From the NCBI GenBank assembly GCA_016617855.1, contig JAECUM010028873.1, forward strand, positions 37,459 to 101,458: a stretch of 64,000 nucleotides of DNA, given 5' to 3'. Shown here piece after piece: positions 49,136-59,919 of the stretch. A program made the position numbers and the translations under genes. Each line of letters begins with the position of its first letter. Position 1 is the first letter of the stretch. This stretch comes from Megalonaias nervosa (taxonomy: Eukaryota; Mollusca; Bivalvia; Unionida; Unionidae). The notes below the pieces were generated by a model. It searched no databases and was not told where the DNA came from. It saw only the letters and a program-made list of their open reading frames with translations.

Positions 49136-49399
49136 TGCAAAACTTGTCTTACTAACATGATCCTATGTCCCCAGTAGTCAGATACATAGACAGTTTTCAC
49201 TTTGTAACACGCATCATTTTGATGTGCATAATTTTAATTTAAATTGCATTAAACTTTTAATATCAACTGAAACTGTCTCAAATAAAGTGATAAAATTTTA
49301 AAGAGAAAGATAAATTTTATAGAAAATTAGTTACGGTTAGTTATGGCTAGGCATAGATGACTCAGTTCTGGTGATTGGTCTATTTCATAATAACAGTTT

Positions 49400-50165
49400 C
49401 TTTTTTAAGATATGACGATGTTGATGTTGATCCTATTCTGAGTTTTATCATAATGAGAGTGAGGGAGCTGGCAAAAGAGTCCATTTATTTTTTTTTATAA
49501 TTAGAGTGAGGGAGCTGGCAAAAGAGTCCTTTTATTTTTATCATAATTAGAGTGAGGGAGCTGGCAAAAGAGTCCTTTTATTTTTATCATAATGAGAGTG
49601 AGGGAGCTGGCAAAAGAGTCCATTTATTTTTATGATAATGAGAGTGAGGGAGCTGGCAAAAGAGTTCATCTGTTTTTATCATCAGGCAGTGCTAGGAGGG
49701 CAGATAAAAGAGATAGTGTTGGGGCAGGTTGGGAAAAAAATGTTAAGGGAGGTGGGAAAAGAGACTATCAGGGGAGCTGGTAAAAGAGACAATGTCTAGG
49801 AGCTGGAAAAAGAGCGTTTTTTTTTTTTTTTTTTATCATGAAGCATTGTCAAGGAGACAGTGTCAGGAAGCTGATAAAAGAAAGTGTCAAGAAAACTGGT
49901 AATAGAGTATCAGGTTGTTTTATCATCAAACAGTGTAAAGAGACAATGTCAGAGAACTGATAAAGAGAAAGTGTCAAACAGACTGGTTAAAGAGACAGGT
50001 GTGAGGGGGCTGGTAAAAGAGATAGTGTCAGGGAAGCTAGTTAACAAGACAGTGTCAGGAGAACTGGTAGAAGAGACCATGTTTGGGGAACTGGTAAAAG
50101 AGTCACGAGCTGGTAAAAGAGACAGTGTCAGAGGAGCTGGTAAATACAATGTTTGTGACAATTAA
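49400..50165. repeat. 46-bp purine-rich array grading into a degenerate array
   Basis: Unit GAGAGTGAGGGAGCTGGCAA plus AAGAGTCCATTTATTTTTAT, five copies at about 49450-49680, then degenerate GGAGCTGGTAAAAGAGACAG copies to 50160. A pyrimidine tract with AG at about 49407-49408 precedes a short frame YDDVDVDPIL, not convincing as an exon. Confidence 0.88.
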
Positions 50166-50339
50166 ACCATCATCAACATCATCAATACAAGATTTCAGTT
50201 CAAAAAAACATTTGAAAATTTTGTCACATAATTTGCAATAGCTATAATTACAAGGAGGTTTATGACACCACAATCATGTCCAATGGTGTCAGTGTTTTCA
50301 GCAATGTGTCATAGATTTTGCAGCTGCAAACTTTGATAG

Positions 50340-50845
50340 TCAGGAAGCAAGTTACACCCACTGGCATGTTGGAAACTTGGATACTCAACCAATCAAAAAG
50401 CAAGTTACACTCACAGGTGTGTTAGAAACCTGGATGATCAACCAATCAGAAAGCAAGTTACACTCACAGGTATGTTGGAAACTTGGATGCTCAACCAATC
50501 AGAAAGTAATTTACACTCAGATGTGCTGGAAACTTGGATGCTCAACCAATCAAAAGCAAGTTATGTTAACTGGTGTGTTAGAAACTTTAAATGCTCAGCC
50601 ATTCAGAAAGGAAGTTGCACATTATTGTGTTGGAAACTTTTGGATGCTCAGCAAATTAGAAAGCAAGTTCCACACACCAGTATTTAGGAAACTTGGATGC
50701 TGGAACAATCTGAAAGCAAGTTACACTTGCAGGTACCATATGTTGGGAATTTGGATGCTCAGCCAGCCAGAAGTAATATTAAACTTACAGGTGTATTAGA
50801 TACTTACGATGCTTGACCAGTCAGGAAGAAAGTTGCACTCACAGT
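50340..50845. repeat. Minisatellite, about 53-bp unit, about nine copies
   Basis: Unit AAGCAAGTTACACTCACAGG, TATGTTGGAAACTTGGATGC and TCAACCAATCAGA. Copies become more diverged downstream. Confidence 0.92.
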
Positions 50846-51305
50846 GTTAAAATATTTCTTTTATATGATGCTGTGATAGCTAGAATACTGCAAATTTGCT
50901 TTTATCAATGTGATGTAAGTTTTCATGGATTTTGATGTTGCTACAAACCTTAAATACCCTATGAAAAATCGCCCATAATAAGACAAAAGTACTGTCTTCT
51001 CCATTCAGATTAAAACCAAAATAAGTACTGGGGAAAATGCAGGCTTTTGCAGAATAACAACATAAATATTTATTCACAACAATAAATAGTTCAGACCAAA
51101 GCCATGATGAACTTGTTCATTTGATTGTAGGATTACTGTGGTGATTTAAATGTCACAGTTTGTGTTGAAATAACAAGACTAGATTGTGTTTCTTTGCATG
51201 TACAGTATATGCTGTTGTTGATGTACAATTTTCTAATCGGTATTTTTTATCCTCACTGTCATCCACTTAACTGAAATATTTGTTGTATTTCACTTAAATT
51301 GTTAG
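50846..51305 (+). other. Unique intronic sequence
   Basis: Nothing recognised before the candidate exon at 51306. Confidence 0.45.
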
Positions 51306-51413
51306 TTGTCAATGGATGTGCGGGGATACCTGATTGATAAATGCGCGACAGTTTTTGAACCGAATGAAGAAGATAACTTTCAAGTGTACAGATTCGGACC
51401 AGTGATGTTTCAG
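51306..51413 (+). CDS. Candidate internal exon, 36 codons
   Basis: TTGTTAG precedes 51306, and a good donor (CAG|GTACAG) starts at 51414. The exon is phase 0 at both ends. The peptide contains MDVRGYLIDKCATVFEP followed by NEEDNFQVYRFGPVMFQ, which is mixed and protein-like. It holds several CpG dinucleotides in a CpG-poor region, as conserved exons often do. The phase fits the possible donor at 45824 of C2H2 cassette A. The acceptor tract is only moderate, and the ATG at 51312 might instead be a start codon of an alternative first exon. No domain is recognised. Confidence 0.4.
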
Positions 51414-51722
51414 GTACAGTTTAAACATACAACGCATTTTCACTAACAGATCTAGAAAACAGTCTTGTCTTATTAGTCCAACACAAACTGTCAAAAAATA
51501 TATTAACTCAACTGTTATGATGTGCTAATGTTTAATGATCTGGTCCCGCTTCATAAAATGTCTCAACTTGAAGTAAAAACTTGGATCAAATTTTGGGATG
51601 TTATTTGTTAACTGCAATAAGAAAATTGTGTTTAAGTATGTTTTGAAATGAACTGTAATTTTTGGGTTGTGGACATTATTTTACTGACCTTCATACATTT
51701 GGGTAATGACATTCATTGTCAG

Positions 51723-51792
51723 GACACTGATCTTCAATCTGACTATCAGACAGAAAATTTAGGATGTACTCAAGTTGAGAAGCTTTATGACA
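51723..51792 (+). CDS. Candidate internal exon, 23 codons plus one base
   Basis: Acceptor ATTGTCAG ends at 51722, with a CTGAC branch-point-like sequence about 35 bases upstream. The donor GACA|GTAAGAAC is at 51793. Entry phase 0 matches the exit phase of 51306-51413. The peptide is acidic and polar (DTDLQSDYQTENLGCTQVEK). Exit phase 1 does not fit the C2H2 cassette B acceptor, so any following exon is unknown. Confidence 0.28.
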
Positions 51793-52115
51793 GTAAGAAC
51801 TGGTCCCCAGTAACAAAACTTTGTAGATACAATTGAATATATTCCTCAGAATCATAATTTACACTTGGGAGTCTTTCTGATTATTAAATGTTTGCATATA
51901 TTTCAGATTATTAAAATTTTGAACATATGCTAATCAAAAAATCTTTTTCGTTTGAACCTGACAAAATTAAGATGCTTTGAAATTTCAGCAAGAGTTTGAT
52001 TTTCTGTGCTTACACAGTTTTGTTGCTATGTAACCCACAGTAAATTGTACCCATCATGGCATTAGTTATAGAAACATATTATACACACTTAAGTTGGATT
52101 AAGAAGATTAGACTG
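51793..52115. other. Unique intronic sequence
   Basis: Nothing recognised. Confidence 0.45.
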
Positions 52116-52560
52116 TACAGCATTCCCTCACTATAAGGCCTGCATTTATTGCATGGGTTCCTGTTATAAGGCGAGTATAGTCATGGATCACATTTCATTA
52201 AATGGTAGTAAAATTATATGTATGATTCACTTTATTATAGGATGTTGTATTCTTTGTCTTCCATGGATAGTGTTATAATAAGGGAATACTGTATGTACCA
52301 TATACTTCATTATAAGGTGTGTTATGTTATACTCCTTGACTCCCATAGCATCATGTTGAGGAAATACAGTATTTATACAATGGCACAGTGGTCTCCCCTT
52401 AATATACTGCTGTACCACTTTAATATGGGTCTTATCCTGGGTACCATAGACAGCATTGTAATAAGGGAATACTGCATTTATACAATATAGACTGGTACAT
52501 TGGTCTTATAGACTGGTACATTGGTCTTATAGACTGGTACATTGGTCTTATAAAGTCCCT
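52116..52560. mobile_element. Decayed MITE-like / tandem block with pogo-style ends
   Basis: TACAGCATTCCCTCACTATAA at the left and inverted AATAAGGGAATACTG segments at about 52270 and 52455 look like pogo/Tigger-type terminal sequence. Internal GACTGGTACATTGGTCTTATA repeats follow at about 52488-52550. Boundaries are uncertain. Confidence 0.4.
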
Positions 52561-52841
52561 TATTATACTACTCATGGATCCCATTAAATTGTTTAAGTTT
52601 TCTTTCAGCATTGCTGCTTGAATTATTTCTCATATCATCAGCTCTGCAGGTCATCGACCAGAAGAATTTGTGGGATGACCCGCTGTCCATTGTCTGGTAT
52701 CTGTCTGTCCATTAGCACAAGTTTGTGATCACTAAATTGTGTAGATGATTGCTAAACATCTTTACACACCCACATCCATCACACTGTCTGGTTGGTCCTA
52801 AATGAAAATGGTGCTGCTCAAACACCCAGTATGGCCACCTT

Positions 52842-53100
52842 CTTGTTGTTATTGTTGTTGTTGTTGTAGGGTTTAACACCATATTTCAGCACAGGATAGG
52901 CTATACATGGCAGCCAGTAATGGTGGAGGAAGAACCTGGGAAAACCCCAGAAAAAACCACTGTTCCACGAGAAGCTACTGGCAAGCTTTCTCACATACCT
53001 AGATTGGTCGAACCCGAGACTCGAACCCGTGCAGACAAAGGTGAGATGGCAGTGATCCATAATGGTGAATGCTTTAGACCACTCGACCACTCAGGGCCCC
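52842..53100 (-). mobile_element. SINE family A, inverted copy
   Basis: The reverse complement of the family at 9187: (GTT)n tail, TACATGGCAGCCAG core, GAGAAGCTACTGGCAAGC body, GACTCGAACCC B box and the tRNA-like head ending CCACTCAGGGCCCC. ATGGCCACCTT at 52831-52841 recurs at 53101-53111 as target duplication. Minus-strand and plus-strand open frames here are artefacts. Confidence 0.88.
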
Positions 53101-53189
53101 ATGGCCACCTTGAAAATTATGTTATTGCTACACCACCTAAATGGATGGTCATATCAACATGTTTTTTTTTCCTAAAAGTTTTCTTATGA

Positions 53190-54330
53190 TATTTAGTTAA
53201 ATTTAAATGAAAATGGTTCTGATTTGATGTCCAGAATGATCACTATGTCATCCATCTTGAAAATATTGTTATCACAATTCCTCCTGAATGGAAAATCATA
53301 TTCACATGGGAATTTCACCAAAATACTTTTTATGAGGTATAGTTAGTACTAAATGAAAATGGTACCAATGTTACATCTAGTATGGAAACCATAGCGGCTA
53401 ACTTGAAAATTTTGTTATTGCTAAATGGAAGTATATATCAGTATGTGGTTTTCACATGAGACTAATTACTATACCTGGTTGGTCTTTAATGAAAATACAT
53501 GTAGCGCCACAATGAATATATTGAAAATCTTCTTACTTATTCTCCAGCATGGGTTGTCTTCAGAAGTCTTCTAATGGTATCTAGTTTGTCCTAAATGAAA
53601 AGGGAACCAATCTTTTATCCAATATGGGCAGCACTGTATTTAATTTTAATTTCAAAATCTTGTCTCTAAAAATATCAGAGATGATTTCAAAACTCTGCAG
53701 TTAAAAAGAACTAATGGTCTTATATTTAATTCCAGACTTAACTGCAACTGCAACTTCAACAGTCCCCTTTGAGGGGTTTCTTGGGTTGTCCAGCAACATG
53801 TTATTTGTAACATCTTTTGGACAGTTTCAATCAATATCCTCACACAAAGAGCTTTCACGTTTGAACAAATGATGCTGATCCACCATCAAATATGGCAGCT
53901 ACTACTAAAAATAACCTGTTTAAGAACTTCTCCGAAAAACTGCTGAACAAATTCGGCTTTATTTCAAAGCATAAAGAGTTCTCAGTTTTGTGCAAATGAT
54001 GTTGATTTCACATTAAAATAAGTCAAATGTTACTGAAATTAGAAAAACAAATACTTTTCTAAAAATCTGCCAAACAGATTTGGACCAAATTTGGCTGAAA
54101 GTGTCCTGGCATGAAGGCCTTGAATTATTTTGGCTGATGCTAATCTGTCATCAGATGTGACTACTGTTACTAAAAATAGAAAACCTTTTCATGGCTTCTA
54201 AAAATACAGCAGAGTAGAATTTGACCAAATTAGAAATAAACATTCCAGCAATGAAGTGCTTTCAACTTCTAAAAAACAGTGTCAATACACCAACTAATAA
54301 GGCCACCATTACTATATTTAGAAATGTTTT
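53190..54330. repeat. Very degenerate long-period repeat
   Basis: Loosely recurring TAAATGAAAATGGTACCAAT, AACTTGAAAATTTTGTTATT and TTCTAAAAA.CTGC blocks at about 120-130 bp. Also present in part at 52790-52840. No gene seen. Confidence 0.5.
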
Positions 54331-54474
54331 AGCTTCTAATGTGAGCATTAATTTCAGAGTTGGACTTTAGCAAGTGCAGAAAAAGAAATATGAAAAGAAT
54401 TTGATTTCTGACATTCAGAACCAAAGCAGAGCCAATGGACAAGTTAACCAAGAGTTCACACATTTGGTCATTGC

Positions 54475-54744
54475 TATGGTGGCTTTGTGGTTAGAGTGTC
54501 CACCTCAGATGTGGGAGGTGACGGGTTCAAACCCTGGCCAAGTCATGCCAGAGACTTACAGCTGCCTCGCTATGTGCTCAGCATTAGGAGGTTAGTGTTC
54601 AGACTGGTCGGCCTGCTGTGACTGGGTGGGACATGATTATCAGTAGAATGGCATGATGCCCCAGTGCTAGACATCATTATAAACTGCCCCACTGCAGACA
54701 TTATAGAGATATGACTGAAAAATTGTTAAAGCTACGTGATAAAT

Positions 54745-54838
<94 letters not shown>
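54475..54838 (+). mobile_element. SINE family B with a 90-bp (AC)n tail
   Basis: Head GGCTTTGTGGTTAGAGTGTC, B box GGGTTCAAACCC, body with GATGCCCCAGTGCTAGACAT and a tail that runs into about 90 bp of pure (AC)n at about 54749-54838. A short deletion removes part of the TTATAAAAATGG segment. Confidence 0.88.
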
Positions 54839-54839
<1 letters not shown>

Positions 54840-55190
54840 TAAATGGTCAAGCTAATAAGCAGTGATGGATGCAGGGCAGATGCAATACTCTGCTCTCTGT
54901 AGCAGAACTCAATTAAAGATTTGGGTCATTTGTGAACACATTCATGCCTGCAAGTTTTAAGCCCTGCTTTATTTTTGGAAATAATTTTTGTCAGACTGTA
55001 GTAAAATAGGGTAAATTCAGCATCGTATAAAGTTTGAAAGATAGTTTTAATAGGGTCTTGTTATAACACTACATAAACTTGTTCAGTCAACTGATCAGTT
55101 ATTAGGTTATGTAAATCATGTGTATGACAGTCAGGTTCACTTGGTCCTCTTGTTAATAATAATAAATTGTATTTAACATTATATTTTCAG
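54839..55190 (+). other. Intron before C2H2 cassette B
   Basis: Unique sequence ending in the pyrimidine-rich acceptor tract at 55180-55190. Confidence 0.5.
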
Positions 55191-55539
55191 GATAAACATA
55201 CAGGATGATCTGCTATTCGAATCTAATACAAGTGAAAGTAGTTATATAGATGCCTTCCTGCAACGGAGTACAATGTCCTATAAGTGTACAAAGTGTGAAA
55301 GATCTTTTGGGATCAAATCCAATCTTCAGAGGCACATGAGGGAACATTCAGATGTATGGAAATTCAAGTGTCGGCGATGTACGCAATACTTTAAAACAGC
55401 TGTGGAACTGGATAGTCATTTTGCTGACAAACACAACAATCATCACATTTGTCGCTTTTGTGGGAAGACATTTTCATCTCTTCGGTACCTGCGACAACAC
55501 CAGAAAATGTTCCATCGCAAGGAAGTTTGTGTACTCTAG
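55191..55539 (+). CDS. C2H2 cassette B: three-finger terminal exon
   Basis: Acceptor ATATTTTCAG|G at 55189-55190; one base then 115 codons to TAG at 55537-55539. A 30-residue acidic leader (DDLLFESNTSESSYIDAF) precedes three canonical fingers: YKCTKCERSFGIKSNLQRH..(H-x3-H); FKCRRCTQYFKTAVELDSHFADKH (H-x4-H); and HICRFCGKTFSSLRYLRQHQKMFH (H-x4-H), all with 12 residues between C and H. Unlike cassette A it does not finish the half finger of exon 121-304, so it is a self-contained DNA-binding unit. A second in-frame acceptor at 55202-55203 (ACATACAG|GATGAT, phase 0) would fit phase-0 donors. The 88-residue frame starting at ATG 55273 could be translated alone but would lack a promoter. Likely another alternative terminal exon. 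Confidence 0.86.
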
Positions 55540-57590
55540 CATCAGACTTATAAAATTGGGATGCATCTTACAAACCATGATGAGTTGAAAGAAATTGACT
55601 TTGTCATCAGTGTGTTTGACTCACACAGCATAATGTACTGTCACCAATCAAACATTTGATTATTCAAATGTTGCTTTGATACAGTGCCCAGCAAGAGATA
55701 TCTTAGTTGAAAATAACATCATCAACTGCCACCCAGCAGATGGGTGGAATCAAGGGAGTTAATCACAGCTGTGATGAATAATGCTCACCAGTGTTTACAG
55801 TAAATGAATTGATTTTGAGGAATTCACATTATCAGTTTTCAAAAAAGAAACATTAATCAGTATGTCATGCAATTAAAGACACACTTTTATTGACTTTGGC
55901 AAGTTAAAGTTGGCAGGGAACCCAATAGGAATCATGATTTCCACTTGTTTGGCCTTCCATAGCAAATTTTTTTCAACAGTGTAACTATTCTGGAAATTAT
56001 AGATTTGAAACTAAATTCAGTTTGAGCTAGTTTGATTTCCAGCAGTCTGTATCATGATTTACAGGAGTTATGGCCCCTGATGGTGAATCTTCCTGTCTTT
56101 CATGCCAACAGTTTAAATTTACTAATGATTGTTAAATTTGTAGTGTTTTGCAAAGACCTTGAATGTGTTGGATTTTAAGTATTTTATGACATCATTTGTA
56201 GTGTTTTGTAAAGACCTTGAATGTGTTGGATTTTAAGTATTTTATGACATCATTTGTAGGAGTTATTCCTTTCCTCCTGGCTGGTTTCATCAGCATAACT
56301 TTACCATGGTTTGTTTGATGTCAATCAAAATTGGGTTTATATTGATTAGGACATGCCTCTCCCATGCATGACTCTTGAAGGGTGAACCTTGACCTGAATG
56401 AATACATTACTGGTATCCCCTGAAACTGGAACACATTCATGTTGAGTGCATCAGTTTCCAAATTATAAGATAGAAATTGTACAATGTCAGCTCGATGAAG
56501 CAGCTTTTTCATGATGTTCATCCAGAACAAGTATCTGACTTTCTTCTTTATTTTGATACTTTAATTTTTAGGACTTTACCCTTTTACATTTTTCTTTTAT
56601 CTACATTTTAAAGAACTTTACCATTTATTTTGTAAAAAAAAATATAATTACTTTTATTTGAAATGAACTATATTCCTGTAGATTTTATCAATCTTTAGCC
56701 TTGATACTTTTAGAATGTTTTTTTTTTTTTTTTGTAAGATCATTTTTATCTTGACATTTGGATTGCACAGCAGAGACTAAAGATTATTGGATTTCTTTCA
56801 AATATGGCATGCAACTCCTTATAGAGGAGACCCTAAATGAGTTTAATTCTTGTCATTCCACAACTTCATTCAGAGGAGTTCTGGTCCCTGATTGCACATC
56901 CTGGTAACTTTTACTTCTTTTGCTTAAGTTTACCAACTACTGTTGAATTTCAACTAATTTTCTTTTGCTGCTAAATGTTGATAAATCTTGAATGAGTTGA
57001 TTTCCCAAATTCTGCAACATTTACAAGAATTATGCCCCCGAGGTTGTCAGTCTTTCTGACTTTGGTTTCAGCTGCATAACTTGAAACAGCATTTGTTTTA
57101 TATCAACCAAACTTGGCTGTAATTTTATATTGATCAGACTGTGAATGAGATTAATTTGCAGAATTTCAGGACATCATTTACAGGAGTAATTAATTACTCC
57201 TGATTACCCTTCCACCTGAGTTTTCATCTCCACAGCATTTCAGGATGTTGTTTACATGAGTAATTACACCCGATTACCTACTGCATAATTTTACTTAGGA
57301 TAGTTTGTTTGTTTGTTTGTTTGGCATTGATTAGACCTGGAATGAGATTCATTTTCTGCATTTTACATCATCACTTAGAGGTGTTATGACCCATGATTTC
57401 CCATCCTCCAAACCTTAGTTTCTACAGGATAACTTAACTAAAGTTGTTTTTTGTTTTATACTTGAGACCAAATTTATTATACACCTTATGTTGATAAGGC
57501 CTTGAATTAGTTTGATTAATTTTGCATTTCACTATTTATGTACTTGAATTCTGATCCTTCACTGTCACACAGGATGGGAATCCTATCTTC

Positions 57591-57740
57591 AAGGTAAGGA
57601 TCACAGATATAATTTTCATAGTACACATATATTTCTGTACTTGATACAGTCTTGTGTGACAGTCAAGGTAAGGATCACAGATATAATTTTCATAGTACAC
57701 ATATATTTCTGTACTTGATACAGTCTTGTGTGACAGTCAG
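57591..57740. repeat. 74-bp direct duplication
   Basis: AAGGTAAGGATCACAGATAT to CTTGTGTGACAGTC occurs at 57591 and again at 57665, nearly identical. Confidence 0.93.
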
Positions 57741-57829
57741 GGTTTTATCTTCAGGGTCATTAGTCACTGTCATTGAACAAATTTGAAATCCCATTTCTGC
57801 ACTTTTAATTTAATGTTCTTTCAGATGGA

Positions 57830-57970
57830 GTTACTTTTCATGCCCACTAGGCAAAACTACATGTGTCAGAAGTGTCATAGCAAGATTTCTTTACTGTTTA
57901 CTTTTCATGCACAATGGGTAACACTACATCTCTGTCATAAGTGTCATAGCAAGATTTCTTTACTCTATCC
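57830..57970. repeat. Duplication of about 63 bp
   Basis: AAGTGTCATAGCAAGATTTC TTTACT recurs with CTTTTCATGC and ACTACAT blocks. The C-x2-C pairs in the 73-residue frame 57783-58004 come from this duplication. Confidence 0.8.
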
Positions 57971-58798
57971 TTTTTGTGACCTCACTACACTAGGCATGTG
58001 GTAAAAAAAAATACTGAATTTGCCTGTTATCTTTGTATTGTTTTCCTGCTTCTTTGACCAACACTTGCGCATTTCTTTGACCAGTCACTTGCTTTATCAC
58101 TCCTATATAAAAACAATTTAGCAAGGTTCATTGTTTTTAAAATTCTCCCTGTTGATCCAGCAGATTATTTAATTGAATATTTTCAGTGGGGAAAAGTATG
58201 CACTTGATTAACTAGACTAGACTTTGTGTTTTACAATGCATCCTAGGAACCAAAATACAGTTATCCCTCTCTATACCTCTGTTCACGGGAGCCATTAAAT
58301 TATTCCATGCTATAAGTAGATTCATGTTATATTGAGGCAACCCATGTTATATGAGGGACTGCACTATATTGATGTTCTGTATAGTTAAATACTGCTGCAG
58401 TTACTTTAAAAAAAGTACAAGTTGAGACAGTATCGAGTGCACTTTTGACTAAATGGAAGAATGCTTGACGATGAGCATTTTATAATGACTGCACCTGTGT
58501 TATATGAAATATCATGCTATACTGATGTGCTTTACAGTGGGGAGCCATTAATTACTACAGGTGTCAAGGTTGAGACAATGTGAAGTCTATATTTGACTGA
58601 ATGAGACAGTACTTGATGATTATCATTTTACATGACCTCACCCATGTTATATGAGAACCCTTGCTACATTGATATGCTTTATAGGGGAGCATTTTAGTTA
58701 CCATAAGTGTCAAGGTTGTGACTGACTGTCAAGATTACTGTTGATTAAATTTAGAGAATGCATCGTGATGAGTATTTTTCATAAACATCTTTCTGCAG

Positions 58799-58879
58799 GA
58801 ACTTTTACTGTGGTGCATTGCTGTTGTGAATCCTGATGAGATCTCAAGAAACTACAACCTCAGTGCAGCAGTTTTGTAA
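58799..58879 (+). CDS. Candidate terminal exon, 26 residues
   Basis: A strong acceptor (ATCTTTCTGCAG|G) ends at 58798. In phase 0 the frame reads ELLLWCIAVVNPDEISRNY and then NLSAAVL to a TAA at 58877-58879. The phase fits donors at 45824 or 51414. No domain is recognised and the length is short, so a chance frame is possible. Confidence 0.28.
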   Translation, partial: ELLLWCIAVVNPDEISRNYNLSAAVL

Positions 58880-59919
58880 TTGCTAACTGCAAACAATATG
58901 CATCATGGAAAGAGTACTTGCAGAAATAGAAGTCACTGCTTGTTGATTGGATGAGTCATTTTATTTAGTAATTGTAATTAGAAGTTTTATATATTCTAGT
59001 ACTACTATATCCACAAAGAGGGTTCTTTTATTTTTGAAGAAATGTATGCCAGAAGAATTGGCACAAAATTTATTGCCTCAGTTACTCTTGTCTGTTTATG
59101 TGTATGTATATATATCCATACAATTATTCTTTGTGTTTAGGCTACTGTTATGTGGCATGTGTCCCATGAACACATTTCTAGTTTCACCATTACTTAGAAT
59201 AATTTTTTTAAAGATAGAGTTTAAATGAGATAAAGATTCTCAGTTTCGTTGTTGCCACAATTTTGGATTCAAACCCTTCACAATCAGTTATCAATCAGTG
59301 AAGAGGATTAATGGTTCCACCATTTGTGTCAAGCCCCACACAAATTATTGCACAAGAAAATCTTTTACAATTGCAAAAATTTTTAAGATTTGTTAAAGAG
59401 ACTTATTCTTTAAAATAACAATAAGCTAACTTCAGAATTTCAGGCAAATCCTAGAAAAACTTTTTCAAGTTATTTGTGCAAAAAGTTATATATTCTCTAT
59501 AGTTTGAGCTCCCAGATGGTCACTTGTGTTATGTAATTCTGTACAATTGCACGAAACAAGAGCTGGTCACAGGCCCAACCATTGGACATAAGTAAAAAGA
59601 TAAGGAAGTACCAAGTTCGACTGATTGACATAGCAGGACTGTTAATAGGACTACCACCTTACAAGCGACATATCCACAAATGTTTGTAACATGTGACATA
59701 TTAGCTTTTAAATATCATGAAAACTGAATGTCACAAAATTGAATGAAATCACATTATTACACACAAGACATTTTTCAAGAAACCTTATTGAATTTCTCAA
59801 TTTGTACGCTGTAGACTGAATTTTTACATGCCAGTCATAAGGCAAAGTGTATTATGTTAATATGCATGACCTTCTGTCTCTTACCAATTTTTTTCTGCAC
59901 GATAATGCTAGTTTTCAAC
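58880..59919. other. Unique sequence
   Basis: No gene, repeat or element recognised. Confidence 0.45.

Larger units (their letters stand above)
55540..58798. other. 3' flank with degenerate repeats
   Basis: Mostly AT-rich, with loosely repeated GGAGTTATGGCCCCTGAT-type blocks (56040-57500) and a 57-bp duplication at about 56139-56255 (GTAGTGTTTTG.AAAGACCTT). 58250-58700 has degenerate CCATGTTATATGAG-type repeats reminiscent of MITE ends. No gene is supported. Confidence 0.5.

Noticed and set aside
52618..52715. Exon following a strong pyrimidine tract
   Set aside because: The region merges with the degenerate long-period repeat, the donors are poor and no domain is seen.
57573..57593. 21-base micro-exon with good acceptor and donor, in phase after 51792
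   Set aside because: Too short to support by sequence alone, and its donor lies in a recently duplicated 74-bp block.
57783..58004. Frame with repeated C-x2-C pairs
   Set aside because: The cysteine pairs come from a 63-bp duplication and have no matching histidine spacing.
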